DNA from: Acidobacteriota bacterium
GTDB taxonomy: Bacteria; Acidobacteriota; Vicinamibacteria; Marinacidobacterales; Marinacidobacteraceae
Assembly: GCA_022826825.1 (NCBI GenBank)
Contig: JAJDUD010000024.1
Span: 1-64,000 of the forward strand
Length of the DNA: 64,000 bases
Direction: 5' to 3'
In this document: positions 62,200 through 64,000 of the stretch, piece by piece
How positions within the stretch are numbered: the stretch's first letter is position 1
Layout of the letters: every line of letters starts with the position of its first letter
Program-made: the position numbers and the translations under genes
Notes under the pieces: generated by a model
What the model was told of the DNA's origin: nothing
The model's database searches: none
What the model saw: only the letters and a program-made list of their open reading frames with translations

Positions 62200-63435
62200 T
62201 TGGGCTCCCGAGCGGGCGGCGGCGCCGGAATGTTCCGCGAGGTCGCGACGGGTGACCGCCGCGCCCTGGGCCGCGCGATCACCCTGGTGGAAGGCGGGGC
62301 GGCGGGAGCCCGCGAGGCCGCGCTGGCGCTCGATTGGCCGGCGCGGGCCCGGGTGATCGCCCTGACCGGTCCGCCGGGGGTGGGAAAGAGCGAACTGGCG
62401 AATCGCCTGGCGGCGTCCCTTGCCGAAGCGGGCCGCCGCGTGGCCGTGCTGGCCGTGGACCCTTCGAGCCCCAGGACGGGAGGCGCCCTGCTCGGCGACC
62501 GGGTGCGGTTCACCGGAGACCCGGGTGCGGTCTTCTTCCGGAGCATGGCCGCCCGCGCCGGGGAAGCGGGTCTGGCGCCCGAGGTCCCCGCGGTACTGCG
62601 GCTCCTGGCGGTTGGCGGCGCGGAGCGCATCCTGCTCGAGACGGCCGGCGTGGGGCAGGGTGACGATGCGGTCCTGCGGCTCGCCGATCTCGGCATCGCG
62701 GTCACCGCGGCCGGCCTCGGAGACGGGGTCCAGGCTGCGAAGGCGGGACTCTTCGAGGTGGCCGACTTCGTGGTGGTGAACCAGGCGGACCGGCCCGGCG
62801 CGGAGGCGATGGCAGCGTCGTTCCGAGCCCTGCGGCCGGGTCCGGTGTTCCTGACCTCGGCGCTCGAGGGCACGGGAATGGAGGGTCTGAGGGCGGCGGC
62901 AGAGAACGAACTCGAGGCGCGTCCTTCGCTGGATCGCTCGGTACCGGCGGGGCCGGACGCGCCGGACCCGGGAAGACCCGGTCCCGCGATCCGCCTGCAC
63001 CACGTCGGCATCGCCGTGAAGGACGGGGGAGATGCAGCGGAACTCTGGCGGGAGCTGCTGGGGCTTCGCGAAACCGGCCGCTACCGGGTGGACGAGTTCG
63101 GGGTCCTGGCGCTGTTCCTGGCCCCCGAGGGTGAGCGGGCGCCGGCCGGGGGTTTCCTCGAGCTGCTGGAACCCGTGACCGCGGACAGTCCGGTCGCCCG
63201 CTACCTGGATCGCCGGGGCGAGGGGCTTCATCACGTCTGTTTCGAAGTCGAAGACATCCGTGAAACGCTGGCGGCGCTCGCCGCGCGCGGCGTGCGCCTC
63301 GTGGACCGTGAGCCGCGGCGGGGGGCGGGCGGCCACCTGGTCGCCTTCATCCACCCGGCGAGCGCCGGCGGGGTCCTGCTCGAGCTGAAACAGGCGGACC
63401 ACGGATCTCCATCGGAACCAGTACGCACCGGGTAG
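62200..63435 (+). CDS. MeaB-type GTPase fused to methylmalonyl-CoA epimerase
   Basis: A 411-residue fusion. Residues 15-262 are a MeaB/ArgK G3E GTPase: G1 GPPGVGKSE (57-65), AVDPSSPRTGGALLGDR (86-102), ETAGVGQGDDAV, and a base-recognition NQAD in place of NKAD. Residues about 276-400 are a VOC-fold epimerase: IRLHHVGIAVKD, FLELLEPVTADSPVARYLDRRGEGLHHVCFEVEDI, GHLVAFIHPASAGGVLLELKQ. MeaB protects adenosylcobalamin mutase and the epimerase converts the two methylmalonyl-CoA isomers, so both serve one pathway. TTG 62200 follows CCGGAGG; an ATG at 62230 is a second choice. The MeaB part lacks its usual C-terminal dimer arm. Confidence 0.85.
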   Translation: MGSRAGGGAGMFREVATGDRRALGRAITLVEGGAAGAREAALALDWPARARVIALTGPPGVGKSELANRLAASLAEAGRRVAVLAVDPSSPRTGGALLGDRVRFTGDPGAVFFRSMAARAGEAGLAPEVPAVLRLLAVGGAERILLETAGVGQGDDAVLRLADLGIAVTAAGLGDGVQAAKAGLFEVADFVVVNQADRPGAEAMAASFRALRPGPVFLTSALEGTGMEGLRAAAENELEARPSLDRSVPAGPDAPDPGRPGPAIRLHHVGIAVKDGGDAAELWRELLGLRETGRYRVDEFGVLALFLAPEGERAPAGGFLELLEPVTADSPVARYLDRRGEGLHHVCFEVEDIRETLAALAARGVRLVDREPRRGAGGHLVAFIHPASAGGVLLELKQADHGSPSEPVRTG

Positions 63436-63446
63436 TCTTCGTGCCC

Positions 63447-64000
63447 ATGAAACCCGCTCTCTCCTTCCGGCGCGACCTGCTGATGCTCGTGGGCGGCGTC
63501 CCGGCCGCCTATGCGCTCGGACTCTGGGTGGGGTCGATGGGTCTGGGGGCCGCCCGGTGGCTGCTGCCGCTGCTGCTCGCGGCGCCGGCGATTCACGGAC
63601 TCTGGCGGTATCTGGGAGAGGGGCGCCGGGCGGAGGCGGTCCGGCTGATGCTCGCCTGGGCGGCCGCACTGGCCGTCTTCGGGCCGATCGCGATGGCCGT
63701 GGCGCCCGGCGCTGCGGAGGCCGCGGTGTTCCGGGGCGCCGCCTACAGCGACGAGATGATGGCCTGGCTGGCCACCGGCGAGGGTGCGGAAGGGGACCTC
63801 CGGCTGTTCCTGCCGATCCATCTGCAGCGCCTGGCGATCTTCGTGCCGCTCTCCCTCGTGAGCGGCGGCGCGCTCGGACTCCTGATGGGCGCGGTGATGC
63901 TGAACTTCATGGACTTTTTCGTGGCTTCGTACGCCTTGGCCGCGAGCGGCGTTCCCTCGGCCCTCGCCTGGTTCCCCTGGGCGCTCTGCCGGGTGGCCGG
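63447..64000 (+). CDS. integral membrane protein, cut by the window end
   Basis: An open frame from ATG 63447 runs off the window after 184 codons. Residues include hydrophobic helices at about 10-28, 35-50, 65-88, 132-158 and 160-180, with MKPALSFRRDLLMLVGGVPAAYALG at the start and LGLLMGAVMLNFMDFFVASYALAA near the end. It starts 11 bp after the MeaB-epimerase stop. No family is recognised. Confidence 0.65.
   Translation, partial: MKPALSFRRDLLMLVGGVPAAYALGLWVGSMGLGAARWLLPLLLAAPAIHGLWRYLGEGRRAEAVRLMLAWAAALAVFGPIAMAVAPGAAEAAVFRGAAYSDEMMAWLATGEGAEGDLRLFLPIHLQRLAIFVPLSLVSGGALGLLMGAVMLNFMDFFVASYALAASGVPSALAWFPWALCRVA

Overview
The window is GC-rich, densely packed bacterial chromosome. Several things point to an Acidobacteriota or similar environmental heterotroph, but this is inference: a VWFA protein of the type common in Acidobacteria (32435-33475), a carboxypeptidase-regulatory TonB receptor, many exported hydrolases and amidohydrolases, and two different molybdenum CO dehydrogenase (CODH) clusters. 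No rRNA, tRNA, CRISPR array, complete transposase or phage module was seen. Layout, left to right: 1-3.1 kb holds a membrane protein and, divergent to it, a bacterial indoleamine 2,3-dioxygenase followed by an NAD-dependent epimerase. 3.1-3.5 kb is a MazE-type antitoxin with a gutted PIN toxin. 3.5-11.4 kb holds an LVIVD-repeat exported protein, an ECF sigma factor operon, an AAA/DUF4143 ATPase, a MaoC hydratase and a sodium:solute symporter with its DUF4212 subunit. 11.9-16.6 kb is a form I aerobic CODH operon (coxM-coxS-coxL, active-site loop AYRCSFR) followed by an XdhC/CoxI protein fused to a YHS metal-binding domain. 16.6-27.3 kb holds a P1 peptidase, a TonB receptor, an intact RHH-PIN toxin-antitoxin pair, a CoxG-like protein, a serine hydrolase, a TolB/CehA-like hydrolase and a formamidase. 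27.4-32.4 kb is a lower-GC accessory stretch: an ATP-binding regulator broken by one stop codon and flanked by about 92-bp direct repeats, a beta-barrel-like gene fragment, a small Tat-signal peptide with a tandem DTGxFx motif, a JmjC/ROX-type cupin oxygenase and a coiled-coil membrane protein. 32.4-40.5 kb holds the VWA protein and a form II cox operon (S-L-M order, loop AYRGAGR) with coxD, coxE and coxF-type maturation genes. 40.5-45.8 kb is an AttEFGH-like export cluster whose last gene reads in frame into a PuuD-like membrane protein. 45.9-64 kb holds a second AAA/DUF4143 ATPase, a TctCBA transporter, an AbiE pair with a gutted toxin, a MmgE/PrpD protein, a CocE hydrolase, a nitrilase, a second symporter pair, an amidohydrolase, a cyclophilin, hipBA, an acyl-CoA dehydrogenase, a MeaB-epimerase fusion and a partial membrane protein. 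The genes suggest a heterotroph that uses peptides, amides and carboxylates and supplements energy by oxidising CO. A dispersed REPIN-like element (six full copies plus fragments) sits in most of the larger gaps. The strongest candidate for an undescribed system is the small Tat peptide plus JmjC oxygenase in the low-GC island.
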